A stretch of 64,000 nt of DNA from NCBI RefSeq assembly GCF_000819565.1, contig NZ_CP004393.1:2728001-2792000 (forward strand). The letters run 5' to 3'. The notes under the pieces were generated by a model, which made no database searches, was not told the origin of the DNA, and worked only from the letters and a program-made list of their open reading frames with translations. Source of the DNA: Celeribacter indicus. Its GTDB lineage: Bacteria > Pseudomonadota > Alphaproteobacteria > Rhodobacterales > Rhodobacteraceae. A program made the translations under genes and the position numbers. Shown here one piece after another: positions 36,760 through 44,744 of this stretch; position 1 is the stretch's first letter; each line of letters begins with the position of its first letter.

Positions 36760-36994
36760 GTCGGGGAACCTCGGAGAGCGGGAACGGGGAGGACCCGGAC
36801 GGCGCTCTCTCTCAACCACCCGGACTCACCCTGTCCCGGTACCTCTCTGACTCTTCATCATAGGCCCCATAACCTCGCAGACTTGACGGCGACAGCGCTC
36901 CGCCATCAACTTTCGCGAGGCATAATTGATTAGAATTGATATTCATGAGATACATAGATCTGAAACCAATCATCATGGCTGAGATCTGAATTTC

Positions 36995-38539
36995 ATGGAG
37001 CAGGCGCAAAGGAATCCGTTTTCAGGTGCCGTAACCGTTTTTCACGAGCGCTGGCTCCCCGAGGAGGCCACACCTGCGGGCTATGCTGCGCTGATCGATG
37101 CCTATGCGCTCGCAACGCCCCTGCCCCGGACACTTTCCGCCATCGGCCCACGTCACAAGGTCTACGCGGCCGACGGCTGGCGCCTCTACACGCCCCGCCA
37201 TGAACCCGAGGCGAGCCTCATCGGTCATCTGACCTTCGCGCTGCGCTACGAGGGGCTGGATCTGACGGTTCTCAAGCGGCTGTTCAAGGCAACCGGCCCA
37301 GAGCCGGTCCAGGCCATTGTCGAGGCCGCCCCGACGGGCAGCTACGCGCGCAGGGTCTGGTTCCTCTACGAGTGGCTCCTCGGCGCAGAATTGGATCTGC
37401 CCGACGCCACGCGCGGCAATTACGCGCCCGTGGTCGATACCAGGCTCCAATGGGACGCAGAGGGCGCCCCCTCGCCGCGCCACCGGGTCCGCAACAACCT
37501 GCCCGGCACCCCGGATTTTTGCCCGATGATCTTCCGCACAGCGGCAATCGAAGCCTTCATCGCCCGCGATCTGGCAGCCGAGGCCCGCGCGGTGCTGGCC
37601 GAGGTGCCCGCCGATCTGCTGGCGCGCACGGCGGCCTTCCTGCTGCTCAAGGATTCACGGTCGAGTTTCCAGATCGAAGGCGAGAACCCGCCCCAGGATC
37701 GCATCCGGCGCTGGGGCCAGATCATCGGTGAAGCCGGGCGCCATCCGATCGACCGGGCAGAACTCGAACGCCTGCAACGCATCGTCATCGGCGATGCCCG
37801 CTTCGTCCATCTGGGCCTGCGGCAGGACGGTGGCTTCATTGGCGAGCATGACCGCGCGACCGGCGCCCCCCTGCCCGATCACGTCAGCGCCCGGCATGAA
37901 GACCTGCCTGCGCTGATCACCGGGCTCGAAGCGTTCGACCGCGACGTCGCCCCGGGGCTCGACCCTGTTCTGGCCGCCGCCGGCCTCGCCTTCGGCTTCG
38001 TCTATATCCACCCGTTCGAGGACGGCAACGGGCGCCTCCATCGCTACCTGATCCACCACGTGCTTGCTGCACGCGGCTTCAATCCGCCCGGGCTGGTCTT
38101 CCCGGTGTCAGCGGTGATCCTCGAACGGATCGAGGCCTACCGACAGGTGCTCGAGAGCTATTCGCGTCGACTGCTGCCCAATGTCAGCTGGCACCCAACC
38201 GATCGCGGGAACGTCGAGGTTCTGAACGACACCGGCGATTTCTATCGCTTCTTCGATGCAACGCCCCATGCCGAATTCCTCTTCGCCTGCGTGGCCCAGA
38301 CAATCGACCACGACCTGCCAGCAGAGACCCGATTCCTGCGTGCCTATGACGGGTTCAAGTCCCGCGTCTCGGGCCTGATCGACATGCCCGACCGCGTGCT
38401 CGACCTGCTGTTTCGCTTCCTGCACCAGAACGGTGGCAGACTCTCCGGACGTGCCAGAGCGAAGGAGTTCTCCGCTCTGACCGACGGGGAGGCCGACCGG
38501 ATCGAAGCTATCTATGCAGAGTTGCAGGACGAGTTCTGA
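36995..38539 (+). CDS. Fic family protein with N-terminal inhibitory motif
   Basis: 514 residues, the only plus-strand gene in this part of the maintenance module. The Fic core is HPFEDGNGRLHR starting at His339, a complete AMP-transferase motif. An inhibitory (S/T)xxxE(G/N) motif, SFQIEG, lies at residues 224-229, so it is a class II, self-inhibited Fic enzyme. The N-terminal 130 residues (plus-strand start ATG 36995) and C-terminal winged-helix-like part resemble large Fic proteins on plasmids. The target is unknown. It shares a 235-base divergent promoter region with the strawberry-notch gene. Confidence 0.9.
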   Translation: MEQAQRNPFSGAVTVFHERWLPEEATPAGYAALIDAYALATPLPRTLSAIGPRHKVYAADGWRLYTPRHEPEASLIGHLTFALRYEGLDLTVLKRLFKATGPEPVQAIVEAAPTGSYARRVWFLYEWLLGAELDLPDATRGNYAPVVDTRLQWDAEGAPSPRHRVRNNLPGTPDFCPMIFRTAAIEAFIARDLAAEARAVLAEVPADLLARTAAFLLLKDSRSSFQIEGENPPQDRIRRWGQIIGEAGRHPIDRAELERLQRIVIGDARFVHLGLRQDGGFIGEHDRATGAPLPDHVSARHEDLPALITGLEAFDRDVAPGLDPVLAAAGLAFGFVYIHPFEDGNGRLHRYLIHHVLAARGFNPPGLVFPVSAVILERIEAYRQVLESYSRRLLPNVSWHPTDRGNVEVLNDTGDFYRFFDATPHAEFLFACVAQTIDHDLPAETRFLRAYDGFKSRVSGLIDMPDRVLDLLFRFLHQNGGRLSGRARAKEFSALTDGEADRIEAIYAELQDEF

Positions 38540-38550
38540 GGCGTTGCACC

Positions 38551-39195
38551 TTACCCGAACCGCTGCCCCGCCTCGGTGAAAGTGTAGCCGTTGGCGATGA
38601 TGGCCTCATCGACAACGTCATCCGAGGACAGATAATCGTATTCGCGCTCGAGCTGGCGGTAGAGCCAGCGGGCGAGATCGCGCAACGCCTCGATCACGCC
38701 TTCCTCGGCATCGGCGGTCATGTCCTGATATGTCGGACTGTCACGCTCGACCGAGATCCCCATGCAATATTCGTGGTAATAATGGCCGCGACGGCTGGCC
38801 TCGGCGCGAAGCTGATAGAAATTACGCCGCTGGACCGCCTGCAGGGCATCGGCGATGCGGTGCAGCTCGGAGTCCTGCGGCGCGTATTCCCTGATCCGGC
38901 CCGGGGCGCCCTTGCGGTAGGCATAGAAGGTTTCGAAGCAGGCGCCATCGCCCTGGCTCCAGAAGCCGCGAAACCAGATGCAGGGGGCTTGCCGTGTGCC
39001 GCCGCCCATCAACCGGACGGCGTGGGTCTTGAGGTCGAGGCCGAGGATCTCCGCGATGCGCTGGAAATCCTCATAGACGGCATCATACCAGTCATCGTCG
39101 AAGCCCCCCTCGCGATACCAGGCGCGGGCTTTGTCCCGTGCCGTTTCGGAAAGTTCCTCAAACCGGTAGACGATGGTTTCGATAATATCAGGCAT
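38551..39195 (-). CDS. Conserved plasmid protein, antitoxin-of-stability-system-like
   Basis: 214 residues from the ATG at 39195, overlapping the upstream gene by 8 bases. ETIVYRFEELSETARDKARA opens the protein and YYHEYCMGISVERDS lies in the middle. The family is annotated in plasmids as antitoxin of a stability system, mainly from context; no DNA-binding fold is obvious to me. It converges on fic with 11 bases between the stops. It may be a partner of the neighbouring 138-residue protein. Confidence 0.7.
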   Translation of the reverse strand: MPDIIETIVYRFEELSETARDKARAWYREGGFDDDWYDAVYEDFQRIAEILGLDLKTHAVRLMGGGTRQAPCIWFRGFWSQGDGACFETFYAYRKGAPGRIREYAPQDSELHRIADALQAVQRRNFYQLRAEASRRGHYYHEYCMGISVERDSPTYQDMTADAEEGVIEALRDLARWLYRQLEREYDYLSSDDVVDEAIIANGYTFTEAGQRFG

Positions 39196-39604
39196 AGGGA
39201 TCGCCTCCGTCGAGAACGATGGCAAGCCAGCCGTCCGTGTAGATCCAGTCCACCGTCTCTCCGGTGGCGAGATCAAGGACATGCGCCCCGCCGCCGAACC
39301 CGTCCACACGCGGCTTCGAGCAGCTATTGGCGTATTGCATCCCCCAGAGGCCGGTCAGGCCGAACTCCTTCGCGCAGCGTTTGACGAACTGGATGACATG
39401 CTCGGGATCGCCTGTGACGTCATCACGCATCCAGAGCTGGGTTCCGCCATGCTCGGGCTGAATGGAGAGCAGGAAGCCGTCCGAGGGCGGATCTTCAGCG
39501 GCGCTCTCATTCGAGAGCGCGTTGTAGAGATCAAGCGCGCGGGCAGCATTCTCGGGGGTACCCACGTCAAGCAGGCAGGAGAAATGGGTGAAATAGTCGG
39601 CCAT
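39188..39604 (-). CDS. Conserved hypothetical protein of the maintenance module
   Basis: 138 residues (MADYFTHFSCLLDVGTPENA), acidic, with YTDGWLAIVLDGGDPYA at the end. It recalls a widely distributed plasmid family that sits beside the previous gene. No catalytic motif. A terminator-like hairpin and an AGGAGCC site lie directly upstream of the start. It overlaps the following gene by 8 bases, so the two are probably translated together. Confidence 0.7.
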   Translation of the reverse strand: MADYFTHFSCLLDVGTPENAARALDLYNALSNESAAEDPPSDGFLLSIQPEHGGTQLWMRDDVTGDPEHVIQFVKRCAKEFGLTGLWGMQYANSCSKPRVDGFGGGAHVLDLATGETVDWIYTDGWLAIVLDGGDPYA

Positions 39605-39621
39605 ATCAGGCTCCTGAAATG

Positions 39622-39645
39622 AGAAAGCCCGGCGCGGGGCCGGGC
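39622..39645 (-). terminator. Rho-independent terminator after the 39673-40194 gene
   Basis: Reading on the minus strand, a stem GCCCGGC/GCCGGGC with a 5-base loop is followed by TTTCTCATTT. It lies 28 bases downstream of one gene and 18 bases upstream of the next start, so would separate the two transcripts. A nearly identical arrangement recurs at 53992-54018. Confidence 0.6.
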
Positions 39646-39672
39646 GAAGGGGATGGGAAGGCGGATGAGGAA

Positions 39673-40194
39673 TCAGGCGGCCTGAAGCCGACCGATCTGC
39701 ACGACACCCCGCCAGGCCGGGTCGACCAGACGGGCATCGAGAGCGGTGGCATCGCGCCGCAGATCACACGCTGTCTCGTATTCGCCCCGATCCTGGGCTG
39801 CCATCGCCTGCCCTCGGAGACGACAGGCCTTCTGCACCACACGCCGCGCCTCCGCCTCGGAGGCGACCGGCGCGCACCAGATCAAGCCGGCCAATGTGAT
39901 CCGTCCTGCCAAACACAACCGTTGCTGGTGGTCCTGAAGCACCAGCAGGTTCGGGGTGAAACCCGGCATGTCTTCCGCGCGAAGCCCGCCGGGGCGGCCC
40001 CGACGCGCGGCACACCCAATGGCCTCGTCAAGCTCTCGGAACCGACCGAGGAGGACGGTGGTCTGGACTGGCCAGGAGCCGAGGTCGGGATCATGAACCA
40101 AGGTTTCGCCGACGCAGATCAGGCTGAAGGGGCCGGCGTCTGCGAGCATTGCTGGCAGTGCATTGGCCGGAAAACAGGAAGTAAGTGCGTTCAT
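39673..40194 (-). CDS. Conserved hypothetical protein with radC-motif-like leader
   Basis: 173 residues from the ATG at 40194 (MNALTSCFPANALPAMLADA). A conserved N-terminal part has FSLICVGETLVHDPDLGSW, then a helical, Arg-rich C-terminal part (EARRVVQKACRLRGQAMAAQ). It is not recognisable by function, but its 5' leader closely resembles those of parB and ardC in this window, which suggests a common regulation. Its left neighbour is separated by a terminator. Confidence 0.7.
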   Translation of the reverse strand: MNALTSCFPANALPAMLADAGPFSLICVGETLVHDPDLGSWPVQTTVLLGRFRELDEAIGCAARRGRPGGLRAEDMPGFTPNLLVLQDHQQRLCLAGRITLAGLIWCAPVASEAEARRVVQKACRLRGQAMAAQDRGEYETACDLRRDATALDARLVDPAWRGVVQIGRLQAA

Positions 40195-40202
40195 CGGGAC
40201 AT

Positions 40203-40254
40203 CTCCGCGACGGGCGCCGAAGGCCTCTCCCCCGGCTTTCAATCCGTCACGGAG
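40203..40254 (-). promoter_or_regulatory. radC-motif-like structured leader RNA
   Basis: On the minus strand, immediately before the ATG at 40194, TCCGTGACGG and CCGTCGCGGA pair over 10 bp (one G-U) and enclose an inner purine-rich hairpin (GGGGGAGAGGCC). The same architecture and core sequence occur before ardC and parB. The layout fits the described radC RNA motif, which lies in 5' UTRs of genes for DNA-interacting proteins. Confidence 0.6.
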
Positions 40255-40409
40255 CCCCCTCCCTTCTCTGCCTCTCTCTGTCCGGCGGCACCAATGGGGG
40301 CGCCCCTCCTTCAGGACGAAGCAGGCAAGAGGCCTGTTTCATCTGGATAGTATGATTGCGTTCGCGCTATGGTGTGGACACATATTGTAGATTTTACTTG
40401 GAGCGGATA

Positions 40410-40739
40410 TTGAGCAGAGTGGGTTTTATTTCTCTGGTGTCCTTCGCGTGCTTTGGCATTCCGGCACAGGCCCAGACCATTCCCCGTTACGATGTTGCAA
40501 GCTACTGCCAACAAGTCGCGGATGTTAGCGGTGGATCCGCGATGATCCGTAACGGCTGCATGGATATGGAACAGCAGGCTTATGACGTCCTGAAACCCGT
40601 TTGGTCACAACTGTCCGGCACTTCGCGCAATTACTGCGATGAGGTCGCGCGGGTTAGCGGTGGGTCTTATAGTATCCTTCAAGGCTGCATCGAAATGGAA
40701 ACCGATGCCGCGAGATCGCCTCGTTCCTTTGAATACTGA
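40410..40739 (+). CDS. Secreted two-repeat cysteine protein
   Basis: 109 residues using a TTG start at 40410, chosen because GGAG at 40400-40403 is well spaced and the product then begins with a good signal peptide (SRVGFISLVSFACFG to AQA). An ATG at 40356 would add 18 non-signal residues. The mature protein holds two copies of a 29-residue unit, YCQQVADVSGGS and YCDEVARVSGGS, each followed by GC and ME-x-x-A, with paired cysteines. Unknown function; first of three co-directional genes for envelope or membrane proteins. Confidence 0.7.
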   Translation: MSRVGFISLVSFACFGIPAQAQTIPRYDVASYCQQVADVSGGSAMIRNGCMDMEQQAYDVLKPVWSQLSGTSRNYCDEVARVSGGSYSILQGCIEMETDAARSPRSFEY

Positions 40740-40747
40740 GAATATTT

Positions 40748-41200
40748 ATGAAACCAGTTTCCACAATCCTGGCCGCCGCATTCGGTGCTCTCCTGTTCAC
40801 CCCAGCGCAGGCTGACTTCATAGACATCCGTTGGTCGGTTGTCGGTTTCACCGGCGAAGCGTGGTTTATCGACCCGCAAAGTGTCATCGGTCAGTCTCAG
40901 ACCTTCAATCGCGGATACGCAGAAGGCGTTTTCTATAACTGCGACTATGCTGGTCAGTCTTCCTCCTATACCCCGTATGACAATGACGCCTTTTTCACCA
41001 ATCCCGAATTTGAATTGTTCTTGCCGCTTCGCGAGGAAATGACGCTAAGCAGCGAAACCCTTTTTGTTCACCGCATCACTTGTGAGGGTGGCGGCAACCC
41101 AGCCAAGCGGCATGTGATGTATCCATTCGTCACGAACGAGGCGCGGAAGTCGGCTTGGTACCTGTTCGAAGGCGGGGTGTTCTCGCTCTATAACCCGTGA
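40748..41200 (+). CDS. Exported protein of unknown function
   Basis: 150 residues with a clear signal peptide (MKPVSTILAAAFGALLFTPA, cut near AQA-D). The mature part is beta-rich with two cysteines (YNCDYAG, HRITCEGG). No known family recognised. It starts 9 bases after the two-repeat cysteine gene and ends 19 bases before the next one, so the three very likely form one operon. Base composition is lower in GC than the surrounding transfer genes. Confidence 0.68.
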   Translation: MKPVSTILAAAFGALLFTPAQADFIDIRWSVVGFTGEAWFIDPQSVIGQSQTFNRGYAEGVFYNCDYAGQSSSYTPYDNDAFFTNPEFELFLPLREEMTLSSETLFVHRITCEGGGNPAKRHVMYPFVTNEARKSAWYLFEGGVFSLYNP

Positions 41201-41218
41201 TCTGAAAGGGGCGTCGAA

Positions 41219-42259
41219 GTGAAAGCTTTTCTGAAAGGATTCGGCATTGTTGTTGCCCTGACAATCGCGGGCATGATCCTTGCAACGGTTGCGCCGAAAA
41301 TTGGGGTATGGGTCGGGCTGGTTTTCCTCGCAATACCTTTGGTGGCGGTGTTCAAACCTCTCCCCCAACTTCACTTGGGGCACCGCGCATTCAGCGCGTC
41401 CGTCGCGTTCTTTGTCGGACTTCTGACCACTGCAGCGTCCTATGGCCTCGTGTCGGATACGCAGCGCCTGGCTGATCTGCGGGCAACGGACCCTGCCGCC
41501 TATCTGGCAGAACTTGAAGATCGCGATCAAACCAAGTGGCTTTCGGAGTTGGAAGACCTGGCTCCCGAACGCTACGCCATAGAAGCGGCGAAGGTCGCTG
41601 AGGCAGAAGCGGCGCGCAAGGCCGAGGTTGAGGCTGCGGACGCCGCCCGAAAAGCTGAGGCTGAAGCCGCAGCCGCGGCGCGGGCGGAGGAAGTTGCGGC
41701 AACACGCCAAGCCGAACAGGCAGCTAAGGTTGCCAGCTATATCGAGCAATTGGACCGGGAGATGGCCTCTATCCCCGGCGTGCAGGCATCGAAGTATACC
41801 GGCGACGTTGCCACCATCAACACCGGCCTGTTGCTCATCGGTGCATGGGCATTGCTGTATGAGGAAGGCAACGCGCTGGATCTGAACGATGAAGCCCGGC
41901 AGAAGCGCCAGAAGTTCCGGCAGTTGCTTGTCCGCAAACAGATGGAGCTGCTGCCCATCATGCGAGACGCTTACGGCCCGGCGATGCGCCAGCAACTTTG
42001 GGAAGCGGACGGCAGCGCCCGGACTATCGGTGCGGGCTATCGCACAGTGGAATTCGTATCTGCGGCCTTCGCACGCAATGCCAATATCAAGCAGATCCAT
42101 TTGGAAATTCGGGAAAACCTCATGATGCTGAGGTTCACCCGCGCACAATATAAGTGGATCAAGCAGGCATCTGAGTTCAGCTATTACGATATGGATGTTC
42201 CAAAAGACTCTGATATCGTGAAATGGGAACGTGACGGAGGTTATCGGGTCCTTGACTGA
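41219..42259 (+). CDS. Membrane protein with long charged coiled coil
   Basis: 346 residues from a GTG at 41219 (GAAAGGGGC upstream). Two or three N-terminal membrane helices (about 5-26, 30-46, 59-76) precede an Ala/Glu/Lys/Arg heptad-like stretch (residues about 115-185, AEAARKAEVEAADAARKAEA), then a globular C-terminal domain. Third gene of the exported triad. It resembles membrane-anchored stalk proteins in outline, but no named family is recognised. Confidence 0.7.
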   Translation: MKAFLKGFGIVVALTIAGMILATVAPKIGVWVGLVFLAIPLVAVFKPLPQLHLGHRAFSASVAFFVGLLTTAASYGLVSDTQRLADLRATDPAAYLAELEDRDQTKWLSELEDLAPERYAIEAAKVAEAEAARKAEVEAADAARKAEAEAAAAARAEEVAATRQAEQAAKVASYIEQLDREMASIPGVQASKYTGDVATINTGLLLIGAWALLYEEGNALDLNDEARQKRQKFRQLLVRKQMELLPIMRDAYGPAMRQQLWEADGSARTIGAGYRTVEFVSAAFARNANIKQIHLEIRENLMMLRFTRAQYKWIKQASEFSYYDMDVPKDSDIVKWERDGGYRVLD

Positions 42260-42579
42260 CGGATGTTCCCAGATTTTTCTTTTTGTGCCTGTTTGGCGCA
42301 GATCCGCCCGATGCTGGTGGGGCTCAAGCTGAATTCCCGCGCCAGGCTTTTCATCGTTTCTCCGGCAAGGTTGCGTTCGTATATTTGCGCGTCCCTGTCG
42401 GCGTTGTCGGCGCGATTTTTCTGCACCTTATCAAAATCGTTCCGCTCGCTTTCGGTCCAAACCTTGTATACTTCCTTGTTGCGGTCCCGATTTCGGATCC
42501 GGACGACGTATCGTCCGTCCACCATGCCTCGCACCTCATAAGAACCGCCTGCAAATTCAATCCGGTCACCCAGACTCAT
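42241..42579 (-). CDS. Small helix-turn-helix (sigma-region-4-like) protein
   Basis: 112 residues. The N-terminal half is a short SH3-like basic beta domain (GDRIEFAGGSYEVRGMVDGR). The C-terminal half has ERNLAGETMKSLAREFSLSP then TSIGRICAKQ, a helix-turn-helix of the kind found in sigma region 4 and resolvase tails. It overlaps the end of the preceding plus-strand gene tail to tail by 19 bases. Possibly a regulator of the cargo block. Confidence 0.65.
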   Translation of the reverse strand: MSLGDRIEFAGGSYEVRGMVDGRYVVRIRNRDRNKEVYKVWTESERNDFDKVQKNRADNADRDAQIYERNLAGETMKSLAREFSLSPTSIGRICAKQAQKEKSGNIRQSRTR

Positions 42580-42928
42580 GCCTCTGCCCTTTCACTGAAA
42601 ATACGAGGCATCAATAGCAGCAACACGACCGCATTTCCAACTGTCAGGAAACGGCGCGGGGGACGCATTGGAATGCCCGAGTCCCTCCTCTATCCCCTAT
42701 CTGCTTGGCAGCAACCCAGGCCGCGAAAGGCCTCGTGACCGTCAACGCCCCCTCATCGGAGCTGTTGCCCAGGACCTTTGCAACAGCCTGAGAGCGCTCT
42801 GAAAATCGAGCCTGGATCATAGGTGGCTCAGCGGTTCTGATGCAGGCAACTCCAGGCGCCTTGAGAGGCCGCGGCGCCGACGTCCGGGGGCAATGCGCCA
42901 GAGGGGGTGAATGAGGCGCTTGTGCGCT
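42580..42928. other. Gene-free stretch
   Basis: 349 bases between the helix-turn-helix gene and the small membrane protein gene. No coding frame, tRNA-like fold or repeat stands out; it would hold the promoter of the minus-strand helix-turn-helix gene at its left end. Confidence 0.5.
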
Positions 42929-43093
42929 TCATTCAAAAGGATCCAGTTCCAGCTTCACCATGTCTTCGTCGCCGTCGAACTCATCGGCCGGCATGGCGCC
43001 GTGGGTTCCGTCCCCGGCTTGGAACACGACGATCACGACCATCAGAGTGGTGGCGAGGCTGGCGGCGAAAGCGGTGGCATCTGCATAGGACAT
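42929..43093 (-). CDS. 54-residue membrane protein with acidic tail
   Basis: A short open frame from the ATG at 43093: MSYADATAFAASLATTLMVV, continuing the hydrophobic helix to about residue 26, then an acidic tail ending DEDMVKLELDPFE. It has one likely membrane span. GGAGCC lies 8 bases upstream. A degenerate, inverted second copy of its 3' half lies at 43385-43470, which supports that this is a real gene. No named family. Confidence 0.6.
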   Translation of the reverse strand: MSYADATAFAASLATTLMVVIVVFQAGDGTHGAMPADEFDGDEDMVKLELDPFE

Positions 43094-43384
43094 CGGGATT
43101 GGCTCCTGTCACTGGAGGCGGGGGACCATCCCCCGCGCTGACCAGGCGCCCGACGTGTCTGACCGGATCTGCACTCACCCTCGGGCGTTCGGACTGGCTC
43201 CGAAGCCCCGAGGGCGGCACGCATGCGTAAGCCGACCCTTCATGGGTTGATTGTCAAAGAGACGGATCAGACCAAGGTTAGCGAATGGAAGCGGGGGTGG
43301 TGTCTTGCATCCGACAGGTGCCGGATCTCCCCTTGCAGATGCTTCGCCCGGCCAACCCTTACCGCAGCATCAACAGAGGAATTG

Positions 43385-43470
43385 CGTTACAGGCCGGAGA
43401 TGGGACCGAACCCATGGCACGTGCCTTGATGGGATGACGGGGACATGGTGAAGTTGGAACTGGAGCCGCC
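43385..43470 (+). pseudogene. Degenerate inverted copy of the 54-residue gene
   Basis: On the plus strand the sequence encodes QAGDGTEPMARALMG and, after a frameshift and stop, DDGDMVKLELEPP; this parallels QAGDGTHGAMPAD and GDEDMVKLELDPF of the minus-strand small gene. At DNA level 43442-43467 matches the complement of 42939-42964 at 24 of 26 bases. It marks an inverted repeat just upstream of the ietAS pair, between which (43094-43384) I see no gene. Confidence 0.55.
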
Positions 43471-43640
43471 GCGTGACTCTCCGCCCCCTGTACACGGCAT
43501 GACGGTCATGCGACCTGACCGCTTGATGGGCGGTGGTGCGACAGTGGTTCTGGAGGCCAGGTCACAGCGCTCGAATGATCTGAATACAGAGCGATCCGCC
43601 GGGCAAAGCCCCGCAACGCGCACCTGCGGGCACAACAAAT

Positions 43641-44744
43641 ATGCCCATGTGCGACTTGTTTCGATCACGCCGATCTTTCCAAAACCGCGAGATTCAATTA
43701 GGATTCGACGAAAAGACAGACGACTGGGGCGACGCGGTGTCAAATGCAAAACAGATACTGGCGATGCTCAGAAGCCAGGCGGAAGGCGATGAAGAACAGT
43801 TCTTCTCCATCGCGCTTCAGGTTGCGGCTGGTGAAGCCCGCCAGGGACACCGTGCGACCGCAGAGGATATCCGTGCGGCAGTAGATGCCGCACGTTCACA
43901 GCGCGGGACGCGGGCGTCTGTCCCGATCGCCTTTTCTCGGCCACGTGGAGACCTCGACAGCCTTCTCGATCTGCGGGACCCGCAGATCCATCTTGCCGAT
44001 GTGGTGCTGAATGCAGATGTGAAAGGTCATCTCGAAGCGGTTGTGCTTCAGCAACAGCGTCGGGATTGGCTCCGGGAACATGGGAAGACACCGAGCCGCC
44101 GCCTCCTCTTTGCCGGACCTCCCGGATCGGGGAAGACGATGACCGCCGAGGCGCTCGCGGGCGAACTCCATCTTCCTCTGTTCGTGATCCGTCTCGAAAC
44201 CCTGATCACGCGCTTTATGGGGGAAACGGCCGCCAAACTGCGTCTTGTTTTCGACGAAGCGCAGAAGCGCAGAGGTGTTTATCTCTTTGATGAATTCGAT
44301 GCCGTAGGCAGCAACAGGTTGGCGACGAATGATGTCGCAGAAATGCGGCGGGTACTGAACAGCTTCCTGCAGTTCATGGAAGAGCCTTCTGCGACCGACA
44401 GTGTTCTGGTGGCTGCCACGAACCATCCCTCTCTTCTCGACCGCGCGCTACTACGGCGCTTCGATGAAGTTCTGCAGTTCGAGATGCCATCAGCAGATGA
44501 AGTGCGCGCCATTATCAAGGCCCATCTGTCGCCGATGAAATATCCCAAGATCAATTGGAAAACCATTGTTGCCGCGGCCACCTGCCTCAGTCAGGCGGAG
44601 ATTGTCCATGCGGCAGAAGAGGCTGTGAAAGCCGCAATCCTTTCAGAACGAAATCAGATTTCCACCGCCGATCTGACGCGCGAGCTTCGCAAACGCCAGG
44701 CCATGAGAACGGTGTTCTCTGAAGAACAGGGGCACATTGGCTGA
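43641..44744 (+). CDS. ietA: IetA-like AAA+ ATPase of an IetAS defence/stability pair
   Basis: AAA+ ATPase of 367 residues (335 if the GTG at 43737, VSNAKQILAMLRSQAEGD, is the real start, which fits how homologues begin). Walker A FAGPPGSGKTMTAEALAG, Walker B VYLFDEFDAVGS, sensor ATNHP and the Arg finger region LLRRFDEVL are all present. It is followed with an 8-base overlap by a subtilisin-like protease gene. This ATPase-protease pair is known as ietAS, first described as a plasmid stability/incompatibility operon of Agrobacterium and later shown to be antiviral. Confidence 0.88.
   Translation: MPMCDLFRSRRSFQNREIQLGFDEKTDDWGDAVSNAKQILAMLRSQAEGDEEQFFSIALQVAAGEARQGHRATAEDIRAAVDAARSQRGTRASVPIAFSRPRGDLDSLLDLRDPQIHLADVVLNADVKGHLEAVVLQQQRRDWLREHGKTPSRRLLFAGPPGSGKTMTAEALAGELHLPLFVIRLETLITRFMGETAAKLRLVFDEAQKRRGVYLFDEFDAVGSNRLATNDVAEMRRVLNSFLQFMEEPSATDSVLVAATNHPSLLDRALLRRFDEVLQFEMPSADEVRAIIKAHLSPMKYPKINWKTIVAAATCLSQAEIVHAAEEAVKAAILSERNQISTADLTRELRKRQAMRTVFSEEQGHIG

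Noticed and set aside
36760..36835. radC-type leader before the strawberry-notch gene
   Set aside because: The region is G/C-rich with partial hairpins but lacks the GTGACGG/CCGTC pairing found in the other leaders.
43445..43792. 115-codon frame upstream of and overlapping ietA
   Set aside because: Its start is the degenerate copy of the 54-residue gene, and the remainder is out of frame with ietA.
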